Positions 8,114 through 17,668 of a stretch of 64,000 nt of DNA are shown here, in pieces. Source of the DNA: Shinella zoogloeoides (GTDB taxonomy: Bacteria; Pseudomonadota; Alphaproteobacteria; Rhizobiales; Rhizobiaceae); the NCBI RefSeq assembly GCF_033705735.1, contig NZ_CP131130.1, positions 1,553,001-1,617,000 of the forward strand, given 5' to 3'. The translations under genes were made by a program, and so were the position numbers. Each line of letters begins with the position of its first letter. Position 1 is the first letter of the stretch. Below the pieces are notes generated by a model, which was given only the letters and a program-made list of their open reading frames with translations, was not told the DNA's origin and ran no database searches.

Positions 8114-11100
8114 ATGGCGACGAACAAGTCCATTGAGTCGATCGACGAAAAGGCCTTCCAGGCCCTCGAAGAAGCATTGAAGATCGACTTCGACGATCTG
8201 GCGCCGGAAACGCCCGCAAAGCAGGACGCCTCGGAGGCCCGCGTGTCGGAACCAGCAAGCCGCATTCCCAACAAGGCACAGGAAAAGACGGCGGCCCAGC
8301 CGGCCGGCGCAGAGACCCCGCGCAACCTTTCCCCCGAGCCCGGCCCGAAAGCCCCGGTCTTCACGCCGGCCAACGACGGCTCACGCAAGACGCCGGCCGC
8401 GATCCTGAAGTCGCTCGACATGCGCTCTTCGCGCGGCCCGCTGCGCATGGCGGTGCTCGCCTCCATCCTCTGGGTCATCGGCGGCCTCGGCGTCGCAAAC
8501 CTTCTTTATGCGCCGCAGATCTGGCAGATCCGCTCGGTCGCCGACCTCGTCGCCCTGCCCGGCGCCATCGGCATGATTGTCGCCATCGTCATGCCGATCA
8601 TGCTCTTCTTCGCCTTCGCCATCATGATCGCGCGCGCCCATGAGCTGCGCAGCGCCGCCCGCTCGATGGCCGAGGTCGCCCTTCGCCTGTCAGAGCCGGA
8701 AACGGTCGCCACCGACCGCATCATGTCCGTCGGCCAGGCCGTCCGCCGTGAAGTCTCGGCGATGAACGAAGGCATCGAACGCACCATCGCCCGCGCGACC
8801 GAGCTCGAAACCCTCGTGCATTCCGAAGTCAACGCGCTCGAGCGCAGCTATTCCGACAATGAAATGCGCGTACGCACGCTCGTGCAGGAACTCGGCTCCG
8901 AGCGCGAGGCGATCGTCAGCCATGCCGAGCGCATCCGCTCCTCGATCTCCGGCGCGCATGAACAGCTGAAAGACGAGCTCGCCAGCGCCGGCGAAAGCAT
9001 CACGGCGCGCATCGCGACGTCCGGCGAGGCCTTCGCCTCGATGCTCGACACCCGCGCCGCCATGCTGATGGAAAAGTCCGACAGCGCGACGCAGACCATC
9101 GGCGCCATGCTTTCGGCCCGCACCGACAGCCTGCTCTCCACGCTCAGCTCTTCCGGCCTTGCGCTCGCCAACGAGTTCGACAGCCGCCTCGACCAGCTGA
9201 CGGCAAGCCTCGATTCCCGCGGCCGCGACCTGCTGCAGCAGTTCGAGACCCGTGCCTCCTCGCTCGACACCAACACCGAGAAGCTGAACGCCGCCCTCAA
9301 CGAGCGCGCCAAGCAGCTCAACGAGACGCTGATCGCCCGCACCCGCGAGATCAGCGAAAGCCTCTCCATCGGCCAGCAGGCCGTGACGGGCGGCCTCGAC
9401 CACGTTCTCCAGTCGATGAACGCCGCGCTCGACGAAAAGGGTGCGCAGTTCCGCCAGAGCCTCAAGAACGCCGCCGACGACACGGTCATGGACCTCGACC
9501 TTCGCACCGGCTTCTTCGACGAGCGCATGCAGGCGACGGTCGGCCAGATCGCCAGCGCCTTCGACCAGCGCGTCGAGGAATTCGCAAACGCCTTCGACCA
9601 GCGCGCCGGCTCGCTCGACTCCAAGCTGATGGAGAGCCTTGCCCGCATCAACGAGACGGTCGCCAGCGGGCACGATTCCATCGACGGCATCCTCACCTCC
9701 AGCATCGAGCGCCTCGGCAACACGCTCACCGACCAGTCCTTCGCGCTGGCGACCACCCTCGCCACCAGCCAGGAAGTCATCGAGCACGCTGTTTCCGGCC
9801 ATGCCGAATCCATCGGCAACGCCGTCGGCGGCGCGCATGAGCGCATGAGCGCGATCCTCTCCGAAAAGTCCGCGACGCTGCTCGGCGGCCTCGCCGACGT
9901 GCAGAACCGCATCGAGACCGGCTTCGGCGCCCGCGCCGACGCGCTCGCGGAAAGCATTTCGGGCAGCGAGCGCCGCCTGACGGACGCGCTGGATTCGCGC
10001 GGCACCACCATCGCCAGCGACATCCACGCCGCCCAGACCCGCATGGAAGAGGCGCTCAGCGCCCGCGCCAACGCGCTGGTCGAAAGCATCTCGGGCAGCG
10101 AGCGCCGGCTGACGGACGCCCTCGACACCCGCGGCGCGACCATTGCCGGCGGCATCGAGGCCGCGCAGGCCCGCATGGAAGACGCGCTCGGCGCCCGCGC
10201 CGACGAGATCACCTCGACCATCGCGGCAAGCCACAACCGCATCGACAACGCGCTCACCGAGCGCACGGCCGCCCTCTCCTCCATGCTGAACGAGACCGGC
10301 AGCCAGCTCGAGCAATCGGTGGGTTCGGCTGCAAGCCGCGTCGAGACCGCGCTGACGGGCGCCGCTCGCCAGATCGACGAGGTCATCACCGGCCGCACGG
10401 CCAACCTCGCCTCAGTCCTTTCCAACAGCGCCGGCTCCATGCAGTCCGCCATCGACGCGGCCGCCGACCGCGTGGAAACCGTCCTGACGGAAGGCAGCCA
10501 GCAGCTCGGCGGCGTCCTGCATGGCCAGGCGGCCGAGTTCGCCGACGCCTTCTCCGGCCGCGCCGCCGAAATCGCCGAAGCCCTGTCGGGCCGTGCCTCC
10601 GAACTCGCCGGCTCGCTCGTCTCCACCCACGAGCAGATCCGCACGACCCTCGACGACCGCATCAATGCGATCAATGTCGCGATCACCGAAGGCCGCAACC
10701 AGCTCACCGAGACGCTGAACGACCAGGCGACCTCCATCGGCACGTCCATCGCCACCAGCGCCGGCATGCTGGAAATGTCGCTGGAACAGCACGAGGAAAC
10801 ACTGCGTCGCACCATCGACGGCAGCGCCGCCCTTCTCGACCAGCGCGTGCGCGAAAGCGCCGGCGCCGTCGCCGAGCGCCTCGGCGAGACCTCCTCGAAG
10901 ATCGCCGAAGCAGCCCATGCCTTCGGCACCCGCATGGAGCAGACCGTCGACAGCGTCGCAAGCCGCTTCGACACGACGGGCAGCCGGCTGGAGGAAAACC
11001 TCGGCAAGCTCGAAGCCCGCATCGAACACAGCGTCGAGAATGTCTCCGGCATCGTCGACACGGCCGCCGCCCGGATTTCGGACACGCTGTCCGAGCGCCT

Positions 11101-13996
11101 CGCCGATCTCGACCGCGTGGGCGGCGACGTCTCGCTGCGCGTTTCCGACGCCCTTTCCCGCCCGATCGCCGAAGTCGACCGCATCGGCGACGAGACGACC
11201 GCGCGCATCGCCGCCGCGCTTGCCGGCCGCGTGGGCGACATCGAACGCATCAGCGTCGACGCCGCCGACCGGATCGAAGGCGCGCTTTCGGGCCGCCTCA
11301 CCGATATCGAGCGCGTCAGCGCGGATGCCGCCAACCGCATCGAGGGCGCTCTCTCGAACCGCCTCGGCGACATCGAGCGCGTGACCGGCGAAGCCGCCGA
11401 CCGCATCGACGGAACGCTCGCCGAGCGCGCCACCCAGATCGAGCGCATCACCGGCGAAGCCGCGGCCCGCATTGACGGCACGCTCTCCACCCGCACGGGC
11501 GACATCGAGCGCATCTCGACCGAAGCTGCCGAGCGCATCGCCACCACCATCGACGAGAAGACCGGCCGCATCGAGGAACGCCTCGGCACGATGGACCGGG
11601 CGCTCACCATCGGTCTCGATAGCGTCAACCGCACCATCGACGGCAAGGCCGCCGGCCTTGCCCAGACACTGCGCGACGCCGTCTCCCAGGCCGCGCAGGA
11701 CATGGATGCCGAAGCCATCCGCTCGGCGCAGTCGCTCGCCAAGACCGGCGAGGAATTCGCAAGCCTCAGCAGCACCCTGCGCGGCGCAGTCTCCCGCGCG
11801 GCACAGGAAATGGGCGTAGAGGCGCAGCGCGCCGCGGAGAACATCGCCAAGACCGGCGAGGAATTCGCGGAGAACCTTTCGGCCCGCAACGAAGCCTTCA
11901 CCCGCGCCGTCGAGGAAACCACCTCCTCCGCCGTCGCCCGCTTCGCCGACACGGAAAGCCGCCTCGCAAGCCAGGCCCAGTCCCTGCATACCGGCCTCGG
12001 CGATGTCGAAAAGGCGCTGGAAACGCGCGGCGCCTCCATCCGCACGGCGCTCGACGACCGCACCCGCGAACTCAACTCCATGCTGGCAAGCCGCACGGAG
12101 GAGCTGTCGCGCCTCATCAACGAGGAAGCCCGTCCGGTCATCGACGACTATGCCGCCGCCGGCCGCGAGGCCGCCGAGCGCATCACCGGCGTCGCCCGCG
12201 AGAGCGCCGAGCGCCTGCGTAACGAGAATGCCGCGCTCATCAATGCGATCTCCGCCCGCACCGCCGACACGCTGGCCGCCATTTCGGCCCGCACGGAGGA
12301 AGCCGCCGGCACGATGCGCGCCATCGAGAGCGGCCTGCAGTCGAATGTCGAGAGCCTGATCGCCCGCCTTTCGGAAAGCAACGGCGCCATCGCCGGCATG
12401 GTCGACGAGGCGAGCCAGACGCTCGGCGCCATCGACGGCCGCCTCACCTCCACGGCAGAGCGCTTCACCGCCTCCGCCGAGCGGGCATCCGACATGGTCT
12501 CCACCACGTCGCGCCTCCTCGAAGGCAAGGTCGACCGCCTCTCCGACATTTCCGCCGGCACGCTCTCGCAGATCGGCGGCATCGTCGGCCGCTTCGAGGA
12601 CCATTCGAAGATCCTGTCGCAGGCCTCCGATCTCCTCGCCGCCGCCCAGTCGAACCTGGTCTCGACGCTGGAAGAGCGGCAGGATGCCCTTCGCTCGCTC
12701 TCCGTCGGCCTCGTCCAGCGCTCGGAAGAGATCGAGAAGACCATGCAGTCGCTCGAAGGCATGGTGGAAGGCGTCTTCAGCCGCGCCGAGGAGCGCTCGA
12801 ACCTGATCGCCGGCAACCTGCGCGGCGGTATCCAGTCCTCCTTCAACGAGGTCGGCCGCATTCTCGGCGAGACCGAGAAGCGTGCGGAGGCCGCCGCCAA
12901 CACGTTGCGGGATTCGCTGGTCAAGGCCGGCGAGGAAGCCGGCCAGTCGGTGGAAGGCGCCTTCACCCGCGCCGAGGAGCGCACGAAGGAAGTGGCGAAC
13001 CGCCTGCGCGGCAGCGTCGGCGCCTCGCTCTCCGACGTCGACCGCCTGCTTGCCGAATCCGGCCAGAAGTCGGAGGCCGCGACGACCGTCATGCGCGAAA
13101 CGCTGCGCCAGGCCGTCGAGGAAGCCGTGGGCAAGTTCTCCGGCGCCACGGAGGAAATCCGCCGCGCCGCCGCCGACATCCGCAAGGAGCTCGACCAGAC
13201 CCGCGGCGAACTGAAGCGCGGTGCCTTCGACCTGCCGGAAGAGGCCAAGGAAAACGCCGCCCAGATGCGCCGCGCCGTCAGCGAGCAGATCAAGGCCCTG
13301 CAGGATCTTTCCGACATCATCGGCAAGTCCTCCACGGCGCTGGAAGTCTCCCGCCCGACCGCGCAAGCGACCGTCGCCCAGCCGGTGCAGCAGCCCCGCG
13401 TCGAGCCGCGCCGTGAAGAGCAGCCGGCCCAGCAGTTGCGCGGCAGCCTCGGCATCGAGCGTGCGGCAACCGCCGCCGGCATTCCGCAGCGCGCGCAGCC
13501 CCTGCCCGCCGAAGCCGACGCCAAGGCGGCCGGCGAAGGCGGCTGGATGCGCGACCTCCTGCGCGGCGCCGTCTCGCGCGAGGAAGCGCAGTTCGCCCAG
13601 CCGCGCGGCGAAGGCCAGGCTGCCCGCCCGGCGGACACCCGCAACCCGCGCCATGTCGTAGAATCGCTGAATTCGCTGTCGGTTGACATCGCCCGCGCCA
13701 TCGACCACGACGCCTCGGTTGAACTGTGGCGGCGCTACCAGCGCGGCGAGCGCGACGTTTTCACCCGTCGCCTCTACACGCTGAAGGGCCAGCAGACCTT
13801 CGACGAGATCAAGCGCAAATACGAGCGCGAGCCGGAATTCCGCACCGCGGTCGACCGCTACATCTCGGACTTCGAGAAGCTGCTCGCCGACGTCGCGCGC
13901 AACGACCGCGACAAGGTCATGACGCAGACCTATCTCACCTCGGATACCGGCAAGGTCTACACCATGCTGGCCCATGCCGCCGGCCGCTTCAACTGA
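8114..13996 (+). CDS. gpr: GPR/RgsE-type growth-pole ring protein, giant coiled coil
   Basis: A 1960-residue protein. ATG 8114 is preferred to ATG 8093 because GAGGCG lies seven bases upstream and the MATNKSIESIDEKAF start looks conserved. After an acidic, proline-rich N-terminal tail come two membrane segments (about residues 112-133 and 148-172), then about 1550 residues of heptad/hendecad coiled coil rich in A, E, R, S and D, a Q/P-rich linker and a compact C-terminal domain (last ~110 residues, SLSVDIARAIDHDASVELW). Size and order match Agrobacterium GROWTH POLE RING protein and S. meliloti RgsE, apolipoprotein-like proteins that build a ring at the growing pole and are needed for unipolar growth. 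Internal repeats have 22- and 44-residue periods. Automated annotation often calls it kinesin-like; that is not meaningful. Confidence 0.88.
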   Translation: MATNKSIESIDEKAFQALEEALKIDFDDLAPETPAKQDASEARVSEPASRIPNKAQEKTAAQPAGAETPRNLSPEPGPKAPVFTPANDGSRKTPAAILKSLDMRSSRGPLRMAVLASILWVIGGLGVANLLYAPQIWQIRSVADLVALPGAIGMIVAIVMPIMLFFAFAIMIARAHELRSAARSMAEVALRLSEPETVATDRIMSVGQAVRREVSAMNEGIERTIARATELETLVHSEVNALERSYSDNEMRVRTLVQELGSEREAIVSHAERIRSSISGAHEQLKDELASAGESITARIATSGEAFASMLDTRAAMLMEKSDSATQTIGAMLSARTDSLLSTLSSSGLALANEFDSRLDQLTASLDSRGRDLLQQFETRASSLDTNTEKLNAALNERAKQLNETLIARTREISESLSIGQQAVTGGLDHVLQSMNAALDEKGAQFRQSLKNAADDTVMDLDLRTGFFDERMQATVGQIASAFDQRVEEFANAFDQRAGSLDSKLMESLARINETVASGHDSIDGILTSSIERLGNTLTDQSFALATTLATSQEVIEHAVSGHAESIGNAVGGAHERMSAILSEKSATLLGGLADVQNRIETGFGARADALAESISGSERRLTDALDSRGTTIASDIHAAQTRMEEALSARANALVESISGSERRLTDALDTRGATIAGGIEAAQARMEDALGARADEITSTIAASHNRIDNALTERTAALSSMLNETGSQLEQSVGSAASRVETALTGAARQIDEVITGRTANLASVLSNSAGSMQSAIDAAADRVETVLTEGSQQLGGVLHGQAAEFADAFSGRAAEIAEALSGRASELAGSLVSTHEQIRTTLDDRINAINVAITEGRNQLTETLNDQATSIGTSIATSAGMLEMSLEQHEETLRRTIDGSAALLDQRVRESAGAVAERLGETSSKIAEAAHAFGTRMEQTVDSVASRFDTTGSRLEENLGKLEARIEHSVENVSGIVDTAAARISDTLSERLADLDRVGGDVSLRVSDALSRPIAEVDRIGDETTARIAAALAGRVGDIERISVDAADRIEGALSGRLTDIERVSADAANRIEGALSNRLGDIERVTGEAADRIDGTLAERATQIERITGEAAARIDGTLSTRTGDIERISTEAAERIATTIDEKTGRIEERLGTMDRALTIGLDSVNRTIDGKAAGLAQTLRDAVSQAAQDMDAEAIRSAQSLAKTGEEFASLSSTLRGAVSRAAQEMGVEAQRAAENIAKTGEEFAENLSARNEAFTRAVEETTSSAVARFADTESRLASQAQSLHTGLGDVEKALETRGASIRTALDDRTRELNSMLASRTEELSRLINEEARPVIDDYAAAGREAAERITGVARESAERLRNENAALINAISARTADTLAAISARTEEAAGTMRAIESGLQSNVESLIARLSESNGAIAGMVDEASQTLGAIDGRLTSTAERFTASAERASDMVSTTSRLLEGKVDRLSDISAGTLSQIGGIVGRFEDHSKILSQASDLLAAAQSNLVSTLEERQDALRSLSVGLVQRSEEIEKTMQSLEGMVEGVFSRAEERSNLIAGNLRGGIQSSFNEVGRILGETEKRAEAAANTLRDSLVKAGEEAGQSVEGAFTRAEERTKEVANRLRGSVGASLSDVDRLLAESGQKSEAATTVMRETLRQAVEEAVGKFSGATEEIRRAAADIRKELDQTRGELKRGAFDLPEEAKENAAQMRRAVSEQIKALQDLSDIIGKSSTALEVSRPTAQATVAQPVQQPRVEPRREEQPAQQLRGSLGIERAATAAGIPQRAQPLPAEADAKAAGEGGWMRDLLRGAVSREEAQFAQPRGEGQAARPADTRNPRHVVESLNSLSVDIARAIDHDASVELWRRYQRGERDVFTRRLYTLKGQQTFDEIKRKYEREPEFRTAVDRYISDFEKLLADVARNDRDKVMTQTYLTSDTGKVYTMLAHAAGRFN
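9953..10216 (+). repeat. 132-bp tandem duplication inside the growth-pole gene
   Basis: Two adjacent 44-residue units (9953-10084 and 10085-10216), both starting SISGSERRLTDALD, are near-identical at the start of each unit. Forty-four residues equal four hendecads, so gain or loss of one unit would keep the coiled-coil phase. Confidence 0.8.
11081..11542 (+). repeat. Seven in-phase 66-bp (22-residue) repeats
   Basis: Seven consecutive 22-residue units without insertions, with consensus of the form (G/A)xLsxRxxdIeRixxeAaxRI. The first starts DTLSERLADLDRV at 11081 and the last ends AAERIA at 11542. Twenty-two residues are two 11-mers, the repeat length of exchangeable apolipoproteins, which explains the apolipoprotein hit reported for GPR proteins. 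Confidence 0.85.
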
Positions 13997-14017
13997 GCGG
14001 ATCGGTACTGGAACAGA

Positions 14018-14045
14018 GAACGGCCGCCCCTCGGGGCGGCCGTTC
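14018..14045 (+). terminator. Terminator hairpin after the growth-pole gene
   Basis: A 13-bp perfect stem, GAACGGCCGCCCC (14018-14030) with 14033-14045, around TC. The following T-run is poor (TGCTTTC), so efficiency is uncertain. Confidence 0.6.
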
Positions 14046-14174
14046 TGCTTTCGGGGAAGGTCGAGAAACCTGCGCCTGCCAACCCATTTTTCACCGCCCG
14101 AAACCTTAAAATCGGATGCCCGCCCCTCTATATGCCTTCCGACACAGATGGAACGCAGGGGAAGAGAAGCGAAA

Positions 14175-15137
14175 ATGATGTCGATACAAGGATTTGGCCG
14201 CGCGCTCGCAATGGTTGCCGTGGCGCTGATGGTGGTGATGACCGTGGTGGACGTCGCCGAGGCCCGCCGCGCCGGCGGCGGTTTCGGCAGCCGCGGCACG
14301 CGCACCTTCTCGACGCCCTCGACGACGCGCACCGCGCCGACCGACGCCATGCCGATCGACCGGACCATGACGCGCCAGCCATCCGCGCAGCAGCCTTCCG
14401 CAGGCCGCAACACGACGGCCAACCCACGCCCCGGCCTGTTCGGCGGCTTCGGCGGCTCGCTTCTCGGCGGTCTCATGCTGGGCGGCCTCGTCGGCATGTT
14501 CCTCGGCCACGGGCTCGGCGGCGGCGTCGGCTTCCTCGGCCTCATCCTGCAGGTGCTGCTGATCGCCGGCGTCTTCATGTTCCTGCGCCGCATGTTCACG
14601 CAGACGAACGCACCCGCCTATTCCGGCAATGCGCGAGGCCAGTACAGCAATGGCGGCTCCGATTTCGAGATCCCGCGCATCGGCGGCGGTGGCCGGCAGG
14701 CGCCGCAGCCGAAGGCCGGTGACGAGATCGGCGTCCAGCAGAAAGACCTCGACCAGTTCGAGGACCTGCTGAAGGAATTGCAGGCAGCCTATGCAGCCGA
14801 GGATTTCCGCACGCTTCGCCAGATCACAACGCCGGAAGCGATGTCCTATCTCGCGGAGGAAATCGGCGACAACGCCACGAAGGGCCTTCGCAACGAGGTC
14901 CGCGACATCCATCTCGTCCAAGGCGACGTGGCGGAAGCCTGGCGGGAAGGCGCGGATGACTACGCGACCGTCGCGATGCGCTATGAAAGCATCGACGTGA
15001 TGCGCGACCGGTCGAGCGGCCGTGTCGTTTCCGGCGATCCGGACAATCTCACCGAGGCCGTGGAAGTGTGGACGTTCCTGCGCCGCAACGGCGGCGAGTG
15101 GAAAGTCTCGGCCATCCAGGGCGTCGAAGCCGCGTGA
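14175..15137 (+). CDS. Tim44-like domain membrane protein
   Basis: A 320-residue protein. It has an N-terminal signal-like segment, a low-complexity Ser/Thr/Pro region, a glycine-rich hydrophobic stretch (GLFGGFGGSLLGGLMLGG and a following membrane segment, about residues 95-140) and a C-terminal Tim44-like domain from about residue 195 (DLDQFEDLLKELQAAY ... VWTFLRRNGGEWKVSAI). Bacterial Tim44-domain proteins are inner-membrane proteins of unclear role; the domain resembles the membrane-binding part of the mitochondrial import factor. GGGGAAGAG lies upstream; ATG 14178 is an equally possible start. Confidence 0.82.
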   Translation: MMSIQGFGRALAMVAVALMVVMTVVDVAEARRAGGGFGSRGTRTFSTPSTTRTAPTDAMPIDRTMTRQPSAQQPSAGRNTTANPRPGLFGGFGGSLLGGLMLGGLVGMFLGHGLGGGVGFLGLILQVLLIAGVFMFLRRMFTQTNAPAYSGNARGQYSNGGSDFEIPRIGGGGRQAPQPKAGDEIGVQQKDLDQFEDLLKELQAAYAAEDFRTLRQITTPEAMSYLAEEIGDNATKGLRNEVRDIHLVQGDVAEAWREGADDYATVAMRYESIDVMRDRSSGRVVSGDPDNLTEAVEVWTFLRRNGGEWKVSAIQGVEAA

Positions 15138-15150
15138 TGCAGGGGCGCCT

Positions 15151-15488
15151 GCCCCTCATCCCGCTGCCGCGACCTTCTCCCCGCAAGCGGGGAGAAGGCG
15201 AGGATGCCCGCCTTTCCTGAAACGTTCAGGTCCTTGGGAAGGGAAACCCTATCATCCCTCCCTTCGCCCCGCTTGCGGGGAGAAGGTGGCCGGCAGGCTA
15301 GATGAAGAACATTTTCTGGAGGGACGCTCGCTCTCGTTCCGCTGCCGCGACACTCTCCCCGCAAGCGGAGAGAAGGCGAGGATGCCTGCCTTTCCTGAAA
15401 CATTCAGGTCCTTTGGAAGGGAATCCCTGTCATCCCTCCCTTCGCCCCGCTTGCGGGGAGAAGGTGGCCGGCAGGCCGGATGAGGGGC
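15151..15488. repeat. RIME-like mosaic element, tandem pair
   Basis: The whole 366-base gap 15138-15503 is filled by this element. It is bounded by inverted ends: GCCCCTCATCC at 15151-15161 and its complement at 15478-15488. Inside are two copies of about 155 bases, at 15161-15315 and 15339-15493, in direct orientation with a constant 178-base period. Each copy carries palindromes; the first has 12-bp arms CCTTCTCCCCGC (15173-15184) / 15187-15198. This pattern fits the Rhizobium-specific intergenic mosaic elements (RIME). Such palindromes form strong RNA hairpins and may end or stabilise transcripts. Confidence 0.8.
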
Positions 15489-15503
15489 ATTTCATTTTCC
15501 GGA

Positions 15504-16121
15504 TCAGATGGACTTCAGCGTCCAGCCGACGATATCAGCGGTCACCGTCGCAAAGGCAGCATCGAGCCCCTTCACAAAAGCCGTGCTATCCGTCCCGCGC
15601 ACCGGAGCCGTCGCGCGAAAAACCTTCTGCGTGCGCACCGTGCCGTTGCGGTCGTTGAGCAGCTTGGCGGAAATCTCCACGACGGCCGTCGCCGCACCCG
15701 AGGTCTGCACCTCGAAGGTGCGGATATCCGTGACGACCTGGTAGTCGATGGCCAGCCCCTGCCCGGGCATGCCGACGCCGCCGACGCGGCCGGTATTCTC
15801 GAAGGCCTGCACGAGCTTCGCCTGCACCATCTTGCTCAGGCTGTCGCTCCACTGCGACTTGGCGAGATACTGGATTTCGGAGGACGACGGGCGGATGACG
15901 ATCTGGTCGCTGTCGATTGCCTTGAGGGCGGAAGGCTGCGGCACGAGGATCTGCCGGTTCTTCGCCGAAGGGCCTTCCGCAGAGGCCGTGGCCGAGAGGC
16001 TGAACGTGTCGTTCTTCGCAGGCGCCCCGCCGCAGGCGGCGAGCGTTGCCGCCAGAACGGCGATGAGAGCGGCGCGCGCCGCAGTCCCGTTCCGCAACAA
16101 CTCCATACCCGATACCGTCAT
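15504..16121 (-). CDS. ABC-transport auxiliary lipoprotein (PqiC/DUF330-like)
   Basis: A 205-residue lipoprotein: lipobox LAAC near residue 30, then an ABC_trans_aux domain (LVPQPSALKAIDSDQIVIRPSSSEIQYLAKSQW). In the family this domain is the periplasmic lipoprotein partner of MCE systems such as PqiABC, where it sits at the outer membrane end of the lipid tunnel. GAGGA precedes the start. It is the last gene of the mlaE-mlaF-mlaD operon, which lacks a separate MlaC. Confidence 0.85.
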   Translation of the reverse strand: MTVSGMELLRNGTAARAALIAVLAATLAACGGAPAKNDTFSLSATASAEGPSAKNRQILVPQPSALKAIDSDQIVIRPSSSEIQYLAKSQWSDSLSKMVQAKLVQAFENTGRVGGVGMPGQGLAIDYQVVTDIRTFEVQTSGAATAVVEISAKLLNDRNGTVRTQKVFRATAPVRGTDSTAFVKGLDAAFATVTADIVGWTLKSI

Positions 16122-16251
16122 TTCATCCTCAAACCCTGGGAATCAATGTGTAGCAGCGGCACGGCACGCTGTCACGGTTGCGCGGGCGGACAAATTCGCG
16201 TCCGCCTGCTGCGGCCTCCCCAATGTGGGGATCGGGCCACACTTCGGATCG

Positions 16252-17622
16252 TTACCGCCGGGTGCGCCCGTCATATTGCTTGACGGTGTCGCCGCCGAAG
16301 AGCAGGCGCTGCGGATTGCGCTCGAAGCCGGAAATGGCGCTGTCGAGATTCTGGACCGTCCGGCGCGTGTCGAGCACGAGAGCCTCGACGTCGCGCAGGC
16401 CCGAGCCCGAGAAGCGCTGCAGGCCATCGGCGATGGGGCCGATGCGGCCGTTCAGCGTATCGGCGGCCTGCTTGATCGATTGCAGCGTCGCCTTGGCCTC
16501 GGCGAAGAGCGATTCGGAATCCCCCTCGCCCAGGAAGCCGTCGAGCTTGGCCAGCACGCCATCGACGCGCGTGGACGCGGCGTTCAGCTTGTTCGACATC
16601 TGCTTCACGTCGGTGATGATCTGGTCGATGTCTTCCTTGCGCTCGCCGATGCGGTTGGCGACGCCCGTGACGGAAGCGATCGCCTTGCGGGCATCGTCCG
16701 TCGCGACCGAGATGTTGTCGATCGCGCCGCTGACCTTCTGCGCGTCGACGGCAGCCATCAGCGTATCGACCTTGTCGAGCGTCTCGCTGGCGCGCTTGCC
16801 GAAGGCGTCGAAGGTCTCGGCGGTCTTGCGGAAGCCCTCGACGGTCGCCTTCACGTCGCCCGAGGCGTCCGCGATGTCCCTGCTGACCTTGTCGACATTG
16901 CCGACGAAGTCCTCGACCTTCTTCGGATCGACGGCCTTGATGAGCGAATCGACGGAGGCGAGCGTGGAATCCAGCCGGCCGGAAAGGTTCCTGAACGTAT
17001 CCGACAGCCCGCCGACGCTTTTCAGGAACTCGTCGATGTTCTCGCCGTTGCGCGCGAGCGAATCGGAGAACTTCTCCGCATTGCGGATCGTGTTGGTGAG
17101 CGGACCGCGCGCATCGGCGACGAAGCCCTGAATATCGGAGATCGCCGTGTCCGCGCGCTTCAGGATCTTGTCGGCGGTCGAAAGGATGTTTGTCACGCTC
17201 GACTGCTCGGCCTGGAGCACGGCGGTCGTCTCGTTGTCGAAGGCCTCGCGCAGGATGTTCGGATCGCCCGCATTGCCGCCGCCGAGCTCGATATAGGCCG
17301 CGCCCGTCAGGCCCTGCACTTCCAGCACCGCGCTGGTCGATTTCTTCACGGGTGCGCTCGTCAGCACCTCCGTCATGGCGACGGAAAAGCGCGGGTCCTT
17401 GGAATCGATGGCGAGGCTGCGCACCGAGCCGACCGGAATGCCGTTGAAGCGCACCGGCGAGCCGACGGAAAGGCCGTTGGCCGAGCCCGGAATGCGGATC
17501 GCCAGCTGCGCCATGTCACCGCCGCGCCCGTATTGCGACATCCAGTAAACGAAGACGAAGGCGGCCGCCATGACCAGCACGGTGAAGAAACCGACGAGGG
17601 CGTAGTTGGCTTTCGTTTCCAT
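16252..17622 (-). CDS. mlaD: MCE-domain substrate-binding protein of a lipid ABC transporter
   Basis: A 456-residue protein with one N-terminal membrane helix (ANYALVGFFTVLVMAAAFVF), an MCE domain (about residues 38-120, with VGSPVRFNGIPVGSV) and a very long helical C-terminal region of about 300 residues with coiled-coil character. E. coli MlaD has only about 183 residues, so the long helical tail is closer to PqiB/LetB or plant-TGD2-like forms and could bridge the periplasm. The start at 17622 has AGGA seven bases upstream; the longer form from 17640 does not. Part of the mlaE-mlaF-mlaD-lipoprotein operon. Confidence 0.9.
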   Translation of the reverse strand: METKANYALVGFFTVLVMAAAFVFVYWMSQYGRGGDMAQLAIRIPGSANGLSVGSPVRFNGIPVGSVRSLAIDSKDPRFSVAMTEVLTSAPVKKSTSAVLEVQGLTGAAYIELGGGNAGDPNILREAFDNETTAVLQAEQSSVTNILSTADKILKRADTAISDIQGFVADARGPLTNTIRNAEKFSDSLARNGENIDEFLKSVGGLSDTFRNLSGRLDSTLASVDSLIKAVDPKKVEDFVGNVDKVSRDIADASGDVKATVEGFRKTAETFDAFGKRASETLDKVDTLMAAVDAQKVSGAIDNISVATDDARKAIASVTGVANRIGERKEDIDQIITDVKQMSNKLNAASTRVDGVLAKLDGFLGEGDSESLFAEAKATLQSIKQAADTLNGRIGPIADGLQRFSGSGLRDVEALVLDTRRTVQNLDSAISGFERNPQRLLFGGDTVKQYDGRTRR

Positions 17623-17668
17623 GCGTCCATCCTGCCGCAATTCTATTCGCCGGGGCCGAAAGGTCCCG

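Noticed and set aside
8848..14599. Very long open frames on the minus strand opposite the growth-pole gene (over 1000 codons each)
   Set aside because: They mirror the high-GC, repeat-rich coding strand; their translations are low-complexity and have no family features or ribosome binding sites.
15151..15488. Repeat array considered as CRISPR
   Set aside because: Only two long units, internally palindromic, no regular short repeats or spacers and no cas genes.
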